Positions 1 to 7,885 of a DNA stretch of 24,904 nucleotides are shown in pieces. The stretch is taken from the NCBI GenBank assembly GCA_964388175.1, contig CAYLYS010000038.1:1-24904 (forward strand), read 5' to 3'. The notes beneath the pieces are model-generated. The model was given only the letters and a program-made list of their open reading frames with translations. It was not told the origin of the DNA and ran no database searches. How positions within the stretch are numbered: the first letter of the stretch is position 1; the number at the start of each line of letters is the position of its first letter. Position numbers and translations under genes: made by a program. Source of the stretch: JAITWN01 sp964388175. GTDB taxonomy: Bacteria; Pseudomonadota; Gammaproteobacteria; SZUA-140.

Positions 1-1
1 G

Positions 2-1768
2 GCTGGGGGCTCCGGGATCTCTGGGGGCGCTGGCGGTGGTTACGGCGGTGGCGGCGTGGATGGTGGTGGCTATGGCGCCGGCGGTGCGGCGGGCGGTGCC
101 CGGGCGGCGCCGGGGGCGACACCCATCCGCGAACAGATGTTTCAGGCCATACAGCATTTGCTGACCGGGCACTGGGAGGGTGAGGCAGGCCCCCATGCCG
201 TTGAAGCGCAGTCTCCGGTTGCGCCGGTGCTGATCGATACCTTGTCCGCTCTGCAGCGCGACGACAGCCTGGTCGAGCGTACGGGAGAACTCATCCGCGG
301 CGGCCTGCGCCACTATGTGCACGGGCGTTTCGGCGGTATGCCGCCGGAAGCGAAGAAGGATGGCATCAGCCGTCTCGATGACGAGACCATCGATGTCATC
401 AGCATGATCTTCGACTATATCCTCGACGATCAGGCGCTGCCCGATTTCATGAAGGCCATGATCGGCCGGCTGCAGATCCCGGTGATCAAGGTCGCGCTCA
501 TCGATCGGGAGTTCTTCAGCCGCAAATCCCATCCCGCGCGCCAGCTGCTCAACGAACTGGCGCAGGCCGGCAGTGGCTGGCGCGATGAAAGCGACGCCGC
601 CAAGGACCGCCTGTACGGCACGATGGAAACGATCATCCGGCGCATACTGGATGAATTCGAAGACGATATTTCTATTTTCGAAACGCTGCTGACCGAATTC
701 CGCGCTTTTCTGGAAGACGAAACCCGGCGTTTCAACGTGGCGCAGGAAAAGCTGCTGGAAGCGGCCCGCAGCGCGGAAAAGGAAGAGCAGATCAAGGCGC
801 GCGTACTCGCCGAACTGGGCGCGCGCTTGCAGGGCCATGAGCTGCCGGAAGACATGCGCGAGTTCCTGCTCGTGCAGTGGCGGCAGTACATCACGCGGCT
901 GATGATGGCTGAGGAGCACGATCAGGAAAGTATTACCGGCGCGCTGACCCTGGTGCAGGATCTGGTCTGGAGCCTGACGCCCAAATGCACGGCCGATGAA
1001 CGCAAGCGTTTGACCGAGACGCTGCCGTCCATGCTGGATACGCTCAGCGCCGGCCTGATGTTCATCGATCATCCGGCCGACGACATCGATCGCCTGATCG
1101 GCACGCTCGAAGCCTATCATTTCCACAGCCTGAAAGAAGGGCGCCGGATCGAGCGGCGCACCAGGACGGAAACGACCCCGGGCGAGAGCGAATCCGGCGG
1201 CACGGCATCCGCCGCACCCCGATCTGTTGCGCCCGGATCTGTACCGGGAGAGCGGGCGCAGCAGCGCAGCGAGAGCGAAATTTCCGCGGACGTCGAGCGT
1301 GTGGTGGCCGAACTGGGCGAGGATCTCGCGGCGATCGACGACGTCGATTGGGACAGCATGACCGGTTTCGACGACATCATCGAGCTGCGTTCGTCAGAGG
1401 GCGACGGGACATTCGAACGCATGATCGCCGAAATGGGCCTGAGCGAGGTCGGCCGCGACGACGGGCCGCGCATAGATGATGAGTTCACCGAACTGGTGCA
1501 GGCGCTGGAAGTCGGCGCCTGGGTCGAGCTGCAGGGAAGCGACGGCCGCATCACGCGCGCGCGCCTGGCCTGGAAGGGCGATGAGCGCAGCGCGTTCTCC
1601 TTCGTCAACCGCCAGTACAAGGTGGTGGCGGATCATCCGCTTTACGTGCTGGCGGAAGAATTCCGCCAGGGGCGCGCGGCAGTGGTGGAAAACATCGCAT
1701 TGTTCGATCGCGCGCTCGACGGCGTCATATCCGGCATCATGAAGCTGGCGAGGTCTTCGGCCAGTTGA
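2..1768 (+). CDS. DUF1631 family protein, 5' end outside the window
   Basis: The reading frame is open from the left edge, so the true start lies upstream; 588 codons are visible before TGA at 1766. The visible N-terminal part is a Gly-rich low-complexity stretch (about 35 residues), followed by a long, mostly helical, acidic region. A variable Ser/Pro/Ala/Arg-rich linker lies near 1170-1270. The C-terminal block contains GAWVELQ, ARLAWKG, FSFVNRQYK and a closing LFDRALDGV segment, which resembles the C-terminus of DUF1631 proteins, a proteobacterial family of unknown function. I see no signal peptide or membrane segment, so a cytosolic location is likely. The stop codon overlaps the TTG start of the SelO-like gene, suggesting coupled translation. 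Family assignment is from recognition of the C-terminal block; the biochemical role is unknown. Confidence 0.8.
   Translation, partial: AGGSGISGGAGGGYGGGGVDGGGYGAGGAAGGARAAPGATPIREQMFQAIQHLLTGHWEGEAGPHAVEAQSPVAPVLIDTLSALQRDDSLVERTGELIRGGLRHYVHGRFGGMPPEAKKDGISRLDDETIDVISMIFDYILDDQALPDFMKAMIGRLQIPVIKVALIDREFFSRKSHPARQLLNELAQAGSGWRDESDAAKDRLYGTMETIIRRILDEFEDDISIFETLLTEFRAFLEDETRRFNVAQEKLLEAARSAEKEEQIKARVLAELGARLQGHELPEDMREFLLVQWRQYITRLMMAEEHDQESITGALTLVQDLVWSLTPKCTADERKRLTETLPSMLDTLSAGLMFIDHPADDIDRLIGTLEAYHFHSLKEGRRIERRTRTETTPGESESGGTASAAPRSVAPGSVPGERAQQRSESEISADVERVVAELGEDLAAIDDVDWDSMTGFDDIIELRSSEGDGTFERMIAEMGLSEVGRDDGPRIDDEFTELVQALEVGAWVELQGSDGRITRARLAWKGDERSAFSFVNRQYKVVADHPLYVLAEEFRQGRAAVVENIALFDRALDGVISGIMKLARSSAS
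32..91 (+). repeat. 15-bp tandem units encoding Gly-rich pentapeptides
   Basis: Four consecutive 15-bp units at 32-46, 47-61, 62-76 and 77-91 encode GGGYG, GGGVD, GGGYG and AGGAA. They form part of the low-complexity stretch in the DUF1631 gene and diverge at the nucleotide level, as expected of an old slippage expansion. This is one of several short tandem duplications in the window. Confidence 0.6.
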
Positions 1769-3576
1769 TCGACCGCCGCGCCAAGCTGCATCTGCTGGAC
1801 GGTGCGCATCCTTTCAAGTCGGCCGTATCAGATGGTTATGTCGATTACCCCGCACGCCGCCGCGCCGGCGGCAAAGTGCTGCTGTTCAATTTCGATCTCG
1901 CCCGCGAAATAGGCTTGTTGCCTCGTGGCGCGCCCGATGTGCTCGACAGCACGCTGCGCGGAGAAATCCTGCGCGCATTTGGTATGGAAATCGTCAACGA
2001 ATATGATCGCGAGCACGATCCGGGGGCGGTGCGCCGCGCCGGTCCGCGCCGCTATATGGCTACGCGCTATCTGCAGCTGCAGCACCCGGGACGGAGCGGG
2101 CGGACTTCGGGCGATGGCCGTGGCATCTGGAACGGCGTCATCGGCAACGGTTCGGAGCGCTGGGATATTTCCAGTTGCGGCACCGGCGCCACGCGCCTCA
2201 GCCCGGCGACGGCGGCGCACGGCAGATATTTCCGCAGCGGTGACCGCTCCGTCTCCTACGGTTGCGGCAGGGCTTTCCTGTGGGATGCGGTCTGCGCCGC
2301 ATTGATGAGCGATATTCTGCACCGCAACGGCATCCGCACCGAACGCACCCTGGCCATCATCGATTACGGCGACGGCAGCTGCATCGCCGTGCGCGCTTAC
2401 CGCAATCTCATGCGTCCCGCCCATCTCTTTCTCTGGCTCAAGCAGCGCGATCATGCGCGCCTCAAGGCGGCGACCGATTACTATATCGGACGCGAATGCG
2501 AGGACGGGCGCTGGCCGCGGATCGGTTCCGACGGCGAACGCTATCGGTATCTGCTCGAGCGTGTCACCGAGGATTTCGCGCGCATGGCGGCGCGCTTCGA
2601 GAGTGAATACATTTTCTGCTGGCTCGACTGGGATGGCGACAACATCCTCCTCGACGGCGGCATCATCGACTACGGTTCCGTGCGCCAGTTCGGTCTGTTT
2701 CACCGCCAATACCGCTATGACGACGTCGATCGTTTGTCGACCGCCATCACCGAACAGCGCCTCAAGGCGCGCTATATCGTGCAGACGATGGCGCAGCTGG
2801 TGGATTTTCTGCTTACCGGGGAAAAGAAGCCGATCGCCGGTTTCCGCCGGGCGCCGGCCGTTGCGCGCTTCGACGAGCGGTTCTCGCATTGGCAGGAGCA
2901 ATGCCTGATCGAACGCATCGGCTTCGAACCCTCGCTGCAGGACGTGCTGCTCAAGGATCGCGTTTTCATGCGGCAGCTGCGCCTGTTCGCGCCCATCTAC
3001 CGCCATTTTGAGCGCGCCAGCTCTTCCCGCGGTGTTTATGCCGTATCGGACGGCATCACGCGTGATGCGATTTTCTGCATGCGCGATCTGCTGCGCGAAC
3101 TGCCCGGCCGCTATCTCGACGGCGCATCCCTGCTGCCGCCGGAAGAATTCATCGATCTGATGCGCTCCGATTATGCCGGCGCGACCGACGTTCGCCTGTA
3201 TCCCCGCCGCCGTGCGCGGATCCGGCGTTTCCAGCTCGCCTATGTCGCCATGGTGGCGCAGGCGGCCTCGATCAACGGTTGCAGCACGACGGCCATGATG
3301 CGCCGGGTCAGGCGGCGTTCGATGACGCTGAACCGCAGCGAACGCATCACCGGCGACGGTGTCCTGATCGCCGCCAAGAAACTGCTGCGCAGCTGCAATG
3401 CAATGAGTCACAAGGATTTGTACGACGCGTTTCAAGCGGTTGTGGAAGATCAGACATTGCGTTTCCCGTCTCCCGCGATTCCCGTGCCGGCACAGGAATC
3501 GCTTCATACCCCTTCCGGCATGCGCCTGTGCGGGGCGATGCTGAAGGCGATCAGAGCGCACCGCCAGGGTTTGTGA
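1765..3576 (+). CDS. Divergent SelO/YdiU-like (protein AMPylase, pseudokinase-fold) protein
   Basis: A 603-residue protein whose middle matches SelO block by block. GDGRG is at 116-120, then WDISSCGTGAT (SelO has a WxLKGAGxTP-like block here). An Arg pair seven residues apart follows (R210, R217), and DN-x8-D is at D292, N293 and D302 within GDNILLDGGIIDYG. SelO proteins transfer AMP from ATP to protein hydroxyls; the Asp/Asn/Asp set corresponds to the catalytic base and metal ligands, and the Arg pair to phosphate contacts. The expected ATP-binding Lys is replaced by C138, so activity is uncertain. The protein is longer than typical SelO (about 480-550), with an Arg-rich C-terminal tail. TTG at 1765 overlaps the upstream TGA and has GAGG 11 nt before it; GTG near 1876 is an alternative start. 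The family call is a remote similarity recognised by eye. Confidence 0.65.
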   Translation: MIDRRAKLHLLDGAHPFKSAVSDGYVDYPARRRAGGKVLLFNFDLAREIGLLPRGAPDVLDSTLRGEILRAFGMEIVNEYDREHDPGAVRRAGPRRYMATRYLQLQHPGRSGRTSGDGRGIWNGVIGNGSERWDISSCGTGATRLSPATAAHGRYFRSGDRSVSYGCGRAFLWDAVCAALMSDILHRNGIRTERTLAIIDYGDGSCIAVRAYRNLMRPAHLFLWLKQRDHARLKAATDYYIGRECEDGRWPRIGSDGERYRYLLERVTEDFARMAARFESEYIFCWLDWDGDNILLDGGIIDYGSVRQFGLFHRQYRYDDVDRLSTAITEQRLKARYIVQTMAQLVDFLLTGEKKPIAGFRRAPAVARFDERFSHWQEQCLIERIGFEPSLQDVLLKDRVFMRQLRLFAPIYRHFERASSSRGVYAVSDGITRDAIFCMRDLLRELPGRYLDGASLLPPEEFIDLMRSDYAGATDVRLYPRRRARIRRFQLAYVAMVAQAASINGCSTTAMMRRVRRRSMTLNRSERITGDGVLIAAKKLLRSCNAMSHKDLYDAFQAVVEDQTLRFPSPAIPVPAQESLHTPSGMRLCGAMLKAIRAHRQGL

Positions 3577-3594
3577 CAGCGCACTGCCGCTGTC
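3575..3594 (+). terminator. Hairpin at the 3' end of the SelO-like gene
   Basis: GACAGCG (3575-3581) pairs perfectly with CGCTGTC (3588-3594) across a 6-nt loop, starting inside the stop codon. No T-tract follows, so this may only protect the 3' end or assist Rho-dependent termination. Confidence 0.3.
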
Positions 3595-3611
3595 CGCTCG
3601 CAGTAGGCCAA

Positions 3612-3640
3612 TTGTCGAAGCGGGTGGAAAGTGGTAAGGT
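3612..3640 (+). promoter_or_regulatory. Candidate sigma-70 promoter of the histone gene
   Basis: TTGTCG (3612-3617) and TAAGGT (3635-3640) are separated by exactly 17 nt. They lie about 90 nt before the histone-fold gene, in the only non-coding gap upstream of it. Each box has mismatches to consensus (TTGACA and TATAAT), so this is a moderate candidate. Confidence 0.4.
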
Positions 3641-3727
3641 GTCCGGATTTTCGGCGGGCCGTAACTTGCGCCCGCGCATGGTTTTTTCCTTTCCGCGATA
3701 TACCCTTAATGCAAGGAGATGAAGATA

Positions 3728-3919
3728 ATGGGGGATAGCAAAGAAGTCCTCGTGGTCGCTTCGAAGATCAAGAATTACATCCGCACCAAGTCCGATGTGA
3801 ATGTCTCGGCCGCCGTTTTCGACGTGCTGTCGGACAGGATCCGCGAGCTTTGCGACCGTGCCGTCGAGAATGCGCTCAGAGATGGCCGCAAGACGGTCAA
3901 GGATCGCGACATCGCCTGA
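3728..3919 (+). CDS. Bacterial histone-fold protein
   Basis: A 63-residue protein that reads as a minimal histone fold. A short helix (VASKIKNYI, 10-18) is followed by a loop with a TKSDVNVS segment, a long central helix (about 27-52) and then GRKTVKDRDI (53-62). The last block mirrors the archaeal histone loop-2 signature GRKTIKAEDI, including R54 and D61 in the spacing of the histone Arg-Asp clamp. The third helix is almost absent, as in the short bacterial histones described from Bdellovibrio. Such proteins bind DNA as dimers; the mode here is unknown. ATG at 3728 is chosen because AAGGAG (3713-3718) sits 9 nt before it, whereas the in-frame ATG at 3719 directly abuts that site. It appears to be a single-gene unit with its own promoter and a downstream hairpin. 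Confidence 0.8.
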   Translation: MGDSKEVLVVASKIKNYIRTKSDVNVSAAVFDVLSDRIRELCDRAVENALRDGRKTVKDRDIA

Positions 3920-3936
3920 ATACGGCGCGGTGTGGT

Positions 3937-3986
3937 GCGGAGCATGGCGAGTTCGTCATGCTCCGCATGACGCAGCGTATGCTGCG
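3937..3986 (+). terminator. Two adjacent hairpins between the histone gene and fabA
   Basis: GCGGAGCATG (3937-3946) pairs perfectly with CATGCTCCGC (3957-3966). A second stem, CGCAGC/GCTGCG (3971-3976 and 3981-3986), has a 4-nt loop. Only a weak T-rich stretch (GGTTTCAT) follows. The position just after the histone stop codon fits a terminator or attenuator ahead of fabA. Confidence 0.4.
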
Positions 3987-4010
3987 GACGGTTTCATATA
4001 ATTGCAAATC

Positions 4011-4547
4011 ATGGCAAACGATCTAGCGGTGTTCTCAAGAAAAGCCAGCTATTCCAAGGAAGATCTGATCGAATGTGGCCATGGCCGCCTGTTCGGTCCG
4101 GGCAACGCACAGCTGCCGTTGCCGCCGATGCTGATGTTCGATCGTATCGTCTCGATCGATGAGCAGGGCGGGGAGCACGGCAAGGGGTCTGTGATCGCCG
4201 AACTCGACATCGATCCGGATCTGTGGTTCTTCAAGTGTCATTTCGAAGGCGATCCGGTCATGCCCGGCTGTCTTGGTCTGGACGCCATGTGGCAGCTGAT
4301 CGGCTTTTTCCTCGGCTGGTACGGTGGTCTGGGTCGCGGACGGGCGCTTGGCGCCGGCGATATCAAGTTTTCCGGCCAGGTCACCCCCGACCGCCGGCTG
4401 ATCACCTATCGCATCGATTTCAAGCGCGTGATCACGCGCAAGCTGGTCATGGGCATTGCCGACGCCACGCTCGATGCGGACGGCGAAATCATTTACGCGG
4501 CGAAAGATCTGCGGGTGGGGTTGTTCATTTCAGCGGGAGAGGGGTGA
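4011..4547 (+). CDS. fabA: 3-hydroxydecanoyl-ACP dehydratase/isomerase FabA
   Basis: FabA dehydrates 3-hydroxyacyl-ACP and isomerises trans-2-decenoyl-ACP to the cis-3 isomer, the branch point for unsaturated fatty acids in the cytosolic type II system. The 178-residue protein matches FabA along its length: LPPMLMFDRI near the N-terminus, then CHFEGDPVMPGCLGLDAMWQ with the catalytic pair H77 and D91 (same 14-residue spacing as in E. coli), GRALGAGDIKFSGQV, and a C-terminal IYAAKDLRVGLF. ATG at 4011 gives the normal FabA start; TTG at 4002 would add only three residues. No good Shine-Dalgarno site is visible, which is odd for an essential gene. fabB starts 10 nt after the stop, so the two form an operon. 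Confidence 0.97.
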   Translation: MANDLAVFSRKASYSKEDLIECGHGRLFGPGNAQLPLPPMLMFDRIVSIDEQGGEHGKGSVIAELDIDPDLWFFKCHFEGDPVMPGCLGLDAMWQLIGFFLGWYGGLGRGRALGAGDIKFSGQVTPDRRLITYRIDFKRVITRKLVMGIADATLDADGEIIYAAKDLRVGLFISAGEG

Positions 4548-4557
4548 GGCGGGAGTC

Positions 4558-5772
4558 ATGCGACGCGTAGTCATTACAGGCTTGGGGATCATTTCCAATA
4601 TCGGCAACAATGTGCGCGAGGTGGATGCCTCTCTGCGTGCCGGGCGCTCCGGCATCAGCTACAGCGAAGAATACGCAGAACTCGGCCTGCGCTCCCGGGT
4701 GCATGGCCCGATCAAGCTCGACCCGGCCGAGCACATCGATCGGCGTGTGTTGCGCTTCATGGGCGATGCGGCGGCATTCTGTTATCTCTCTGCGGTGCAG
4801 GCGGTGGAGGATGCCGGGCTTACGCCGGAGCAGGTTTCGCATCCGCGCACCGGCGTCGTGCTCGGTTCCGGCGGCGCTTCCAATCGTAATTTCCTGCAGG
4901 CCGCCGATGCGCTGCGCAACCGCGGCATTCGCGGCGTGGGGCCGTATATGGTCACGCGCACCATGGGCAGCACGACCTCGGCCAACGTCGCCACCGCGCT
5001 CAAGATCAAGGGCGTCAACTATTCCATCAGCTCGGCCTGTTCGACCAGCGCCCATTGCATAGGTCACGCCAGCGAACTCATCCAGCTCGGCAAGCAGGAC
5101 ATCGTCCTCGCCGGCGGCGGTGAGGAAGTGGACTGGACCATGGCCATGCTGTTCGACGGCATGGGCGCCTTGTCGTCCAAGTACAACGATACGCCGACGC
5201 GCGCCTCGCGCCCCTATGACATCGATCGCGACGGCTTTGTCATTTCCGGCGGCGCTGGCTGCCTGGTGGTCGAATCGCTGGAGCATGCCCAGGCGCGCGG
5301 CGCGCGCATCTATGCCGAACTCACCGGCTATGGCGCCAGCTCGGACGGCGCCGACATGGTGGCGCCGTCGGGTGAAGGCGCGGTGCGCTGCATGCGTCAG
5401 GCGCTCTCTACTGTCGAGGGGCCCATCGACTATATCAATGCCCATGGTACCGCCACTCAGGCCGGCGATATCAAGGAGCTCGATGCGGTACGCGCGGTTT
5501 TCGGCGACGCCATGCCGCCGATCTCGTCCACCAAATCGCTGACCGGCCATGCCCTGGGCGCGGCGGGCGTGAACGAGGCGGTCTATTCCCTGCTGATGAT
5601 GCAGGGGGGGTATATCGCGGCGTCGGCCAATGTCGAGAACCGTGATCCGGCGGCCGAGGGCGTGCCCTTGGTCACCAGTCTGCGTGAGCACGTCACGCTG
5701 CGCCAGGTCATGAGCAACAGCTTCGGCTTCGGCGGCACCAACGCCACGCTGGTATTCAGCCGTTACGAGTAG
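4558..5772 (+). CDS. fabB: 3-oxoacyl-ACP synthase I FabB
   Basis: FabB condenses malonyl-ACP with acyl-ACP, including the cis-3-decenoyl-ACP made by FabA, and is needed for unsaturated chain elongation. The 404-residue protein starts RRVVITGLGI and carries the Cys-His-His triad: C161 in SSACSTSAH, H296 in NAHGTATQAGD and H331 in LTGHALGAAG. It ends with the SNSFGFGGTNA glycine loop. The triad is offset by two residues from the E. coli positions. The start at 4558 is set by the conserved N-terminus and by GAGG (4546-4549) 8 nt upstream; the open frame extends further up but into fabA. The immediate fabA neighbour favours FabB over FabF. Confidence 0.97.
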   Translation: MRRVVITGLGIISNIGNNVREVDASLRAGRSGISYSEEYAELGLRSRVHGPIKLDPAEHIDRRVLRFMGDAAAFCYLSAVQAVEDAGLTPEQVSHPRTGVVLGSGGASNRNFLQAADALRNRGIRGVGPYMVTRTMGSTTSANVATALKIKGVNYSISSACSTSAHCIGHASELIQLGKQDIVLAGGGEEVDWTMAMLFDGMGALSSKYNDTPTRASRPYDIDRDGFVISGGAGCLVVESLEHAQARGARIYAELTGYGASSDGADMVAPSGEGAVRCMRQALSTVEGPIDYINAHGTATQAGDIKELDAVRAVFGDAMPPISSTKSLTGHALGAAGVNEAVYSLLMMQGGYIAASANVENRDPAAEGVPLVTSLREHVTLRQVMSNSFGFGGTNATLVFSRYE

Positions 5773-5789
5773 GACGGGTGTTCATCGGC

Positions 5790-5831
5790 CGCGGAGGAAA
5801 AGATGAAGTGACGCGGCTCTTTTCCTCCGCG
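5790..5831 (+). repeat. 14-bp perfect inverted repeat after fabB
   Basis: CGCGGAGGAAAAGA (5790-5803) is the exact reverse complement of TCTTTTCCTCCGCG (5818-5831), with a 14-nt loop. As RNA this is a very stable hairpin 17 nt after the fabB stop. It lacks a terminal T-tract, so it is not a textbook terminator, but it probably ends or protects the fabAB message. The left arm contains GGAGG followed by ATG AAG TGA. Confidence 0.6.
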
Positions 5832-5845
5832 CCGCATCCGCTCCG

Positions 5846-6172
5846 ATGAAAAAGATCTATTCCGCTGCCGACCTTCCCGAAGCCCATCTGATTTCCCATC
5901 TGCTTGCCCGCGCGGGCATCGCACATCATATTTTCAATGAAAACCTGCAGGGCGGTGTGGGTGAATTGCCGTTTACCCACATCTGGCCCGATATCTGGGT
6001 CGTCGATGATGCCGATGCCGAGCAGGCTGGCGCATTGATCCGGGAGTACGAGCACTCGGCCAGCCAGGGTGGCGGCGAGCCGCGTTGCTGTCCGGCCTGC
6101 GGAGAGGAAAACCCACCGACATTCGAAATCTGCTGGCGCTGCGGAACGTCCCTGACCGTTGCCGGCAATTGA
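5846..6172 (+). CDS. DUF2007 protein with C-terminal zinc ribbon
   Basis: A 108-residue protein. The N-terminal ~65 residues resemble DUF2007 (IYSAADLPEAHLISHLLARAGI, then a central WPDIWVVDDADAEQA block), a small alpha/beta domain often annotated as a putative signal-transducing or PII-like fold. The C-terminus is a treble-Cys zinc ribbon with CPAC (C82, C85) and CWRC (C96, C99). No membrane segment is seen, so it is presumably cytosolic. Its function is unknown; the zinc ribbon suggests a protein or nucleic-acid contact. The start ATG at 5846 is the natural MKK start, although no clear Shine-Dalgarno site precedes it. It stands between fabB and the ankyrin gene with gaps of 73 and 84 nt, so it may be its own unit. 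Confidence 0.7.
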   Translation: MKKIYSAADLPEAHLISHLLARAGIAHHIFNENLQGGVGELPFTHIWPDIWVVDDADAEQAGALIREYEHSASQGGGEPRCCPACGEENPPTFEICWRCGTSLTVAGN

Positions 6173-6256
6173 AAAGCGCGTTCGTGCAGCGCCCTGGCGG
6201 ATGTTCCGGCGCCGGGACGCGGGGATAATAAGAAAAGCGGAGGGGGCTCGAAAACG

Positions 6257-7882
6257 ATGATGGGAGAGCAAAGGAAACGGGAGTGGCGCAGGGCCGCCGC
6301 CATGGTGTCGCTCGCCACGCTTGCGGCCTGTGCCGGGCGAGGAGAGATGGCGGCGCAGTCACCGGGTCCGGCGGCGGGAGTCGCGCCGCCAGCGCAGGAA
6401 GAACGTCAAGCGACGCTTCCGGCCGTTCCTGAGACGGTTTCGGCGCCGACGCAACGGGCGGAAGCGGCGGAGCTGGTGCTTGCCGCGCGCTACGGTCAGG
6501 AAGCCATGGTGCGCCAACTGCTCGACGGCGGCGCCGATATCGATGGGCGCGATGCCTTGGGGCGTACCGCGCTCATCGCCGCGGCGGCGGAACCTGGATC
6601 GGCCGTGGTGGGTCTGTTGCTCGATCGCGGCGCCAGCCTGACGGCGCGTGACCGCGATGGTTCCGATGCGCTCATGGCGGCGGTGATGAAAGGGCGCTTG
6701 CACCATGTGCGCCTGCTGCTCGATGCGGGCGCTGAACTCGAGGCACGCAACCCGGCCGGTGAAACGGTGCTGATGGTTGCCATCCGGACGGAACAGATGG
6801 CGGTGGCGGAGCATCTGCTCGATCGCGGTGCCGATCCCGATGTCTATGATCAGCAGCAGATCATCGCCGGCAATGCCTATACGCCGCTGATGTACGTCGC
6901 GCGCTACCTGAGCGGACAGGATGGCCTGCGCATGCTCGATCGGCTCGTGAGCGGCGGCGCCGCGCCCGGCATCCATCGTTCCGGGGGAGAAACCGCGCTC
7001 ACGCTGGCGCAGCGCAATGGTCAGCAGGAGATGGTTGCCCGCTTGCGTGCGCTCGGCGTGCGCGACGAGCGGCCCTATGCCGGCCTGAGTCCGGGTGATG
7101 CGCTGCTGCGCGCCATACAGCTGGGCGATCCCGGCAAGGTACAGACGCTGATCGCGGCAGAAGCCGACGTCAATTATCGCAATACCGTAAGCGGCATCAC
7201 GCCGCTGGCGAGCGCCGCCTATCATGGTCGTCAGGATCTGCTCGAAATGCTGATCCGCGGCGGCGGTCGCATCGACGATGTGCCCCGGGGGCTGCGCGCG
7301 GAGCGGATAGCGGTGTCGAGCGTACCGGTAGCCGAGCGCGAGCTGATGCGCGCGGTGGCGCGTGGCGATACGGCGCTGATCAGCGCTATCCGCCGCGGTG
7401 ATCTGGGCATGGTCGAATACCTGCTCGACCACGGCGCCGGTCTGATGGTGCCCAATCGCGAGGGAGAAACACCCGGGCTGGCGGCGGCGCGCGCCGGCGA
7501 TGCGGACATCATGGCGCTGCTGCTGCGTCGCGGACTCGATCCCGACGTGCAGGTTTTCTCCGAGCGGATCGACTATCTGCTGACCCTGTATGCGCAGCGT
7601 CAGGTGTTGCCGCCGATGCTGGCGGAGGCCGCCCGCCACGGTCATGAACGGGTCGTCGATGTGCTGTTGCGCGCCGGGGCAACGGTGAATGCGCGCGACG
7701 ACGCCGGTCGTACCGCCTTGCATTGGGCCGCTGTCGCCGGGCATGAAGGCATCGTGCGGCGGCTGCTGGCGCAGGGAGCCGAGGGCAGTCTGACCGATCG
7801 CGCCGGTGACAGCGCACTGGCGCTGGCGCGCGGCAGCGGCGCGGGAGAGGTGGTCAGGCTGTTGTCGACCGGTGCCGATTGA
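6257..7882 (+). CDS. Ankyrin-repeat lipoprotein
   Basis: A 541-residue protein with a basic N-terminus (KRKREW-like), a short hydrophobic stretch (AAAMVSLATLAAC) and a lipobox-like LAAC with C25. It is therefore probably a lipoprotein exposed in the periplasm or on the outer membrane. After an Ala/Pro-rich linker (about 30-70) come roughly ten ankyrin repeats to the end, recognisable by GADIDGRDALGRTALIAAA, LLLDRGA, LLDAGAELEARN and GRTALHWAAVAGHEGIVRRLL. Two stretches between repeats are irregular (around residues 195-225 and 420-460). Ankyrin arrays bind proteins; no enzyme domain is present. ATG at 6257 is preferred because GGAGGGG (6239-6245) lies 11 nt upstream; ATG at 6260 is possible. 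It converges on the methyltransferase gene with only 3 nt between the stop codons. Confidence 0.85.
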   Translation: MMGEQRKREWRRAAAMVSLATLAACAGRGEMAAQSPGPAAGVAPPAQEERQATLPAVPETVSAPTQRAEAAELVLAARYGQEAMVRQLLDGGADIDGRDALGRTALIAAAAEPGSAVVGLLLDRGASLTARDRDGSDALMAAVMKGRLHHVRLLLDAGAELEARNPAGETVLMVAIRTEQMAVAEHLLDRGADPDVYDQQQIIAGNAYTPLMYVARYLSGQDGLRMLDRLVSGGAAPGIHRSGGETALTLAQRNGQQEMVARLRALGVRDERPYAGLSPGDALLRAIQLGDPGKVQTLIAAEADVNYRNTVSGITPLASAAYHGRQDLLEMLIRGGGRIDDVPRGLRAERIAVSSVPVAERELMRAVARGDTALISAIRRGDLGMVEYLLDHGAGLMVPNREGETPGLAAARAGDADIMALLLRRGLDPDVQVFSERIDYLLTLYAQRQVLPPMLAEAARHGHERVVDVLLRAGATVNARDDAGRTALHWAAVAGHEGIVRRLLAQGAEGSLTDRAGDSALALARGSGAGEVVRLLSTGAD

Positions 7883-7885
7883 GCA

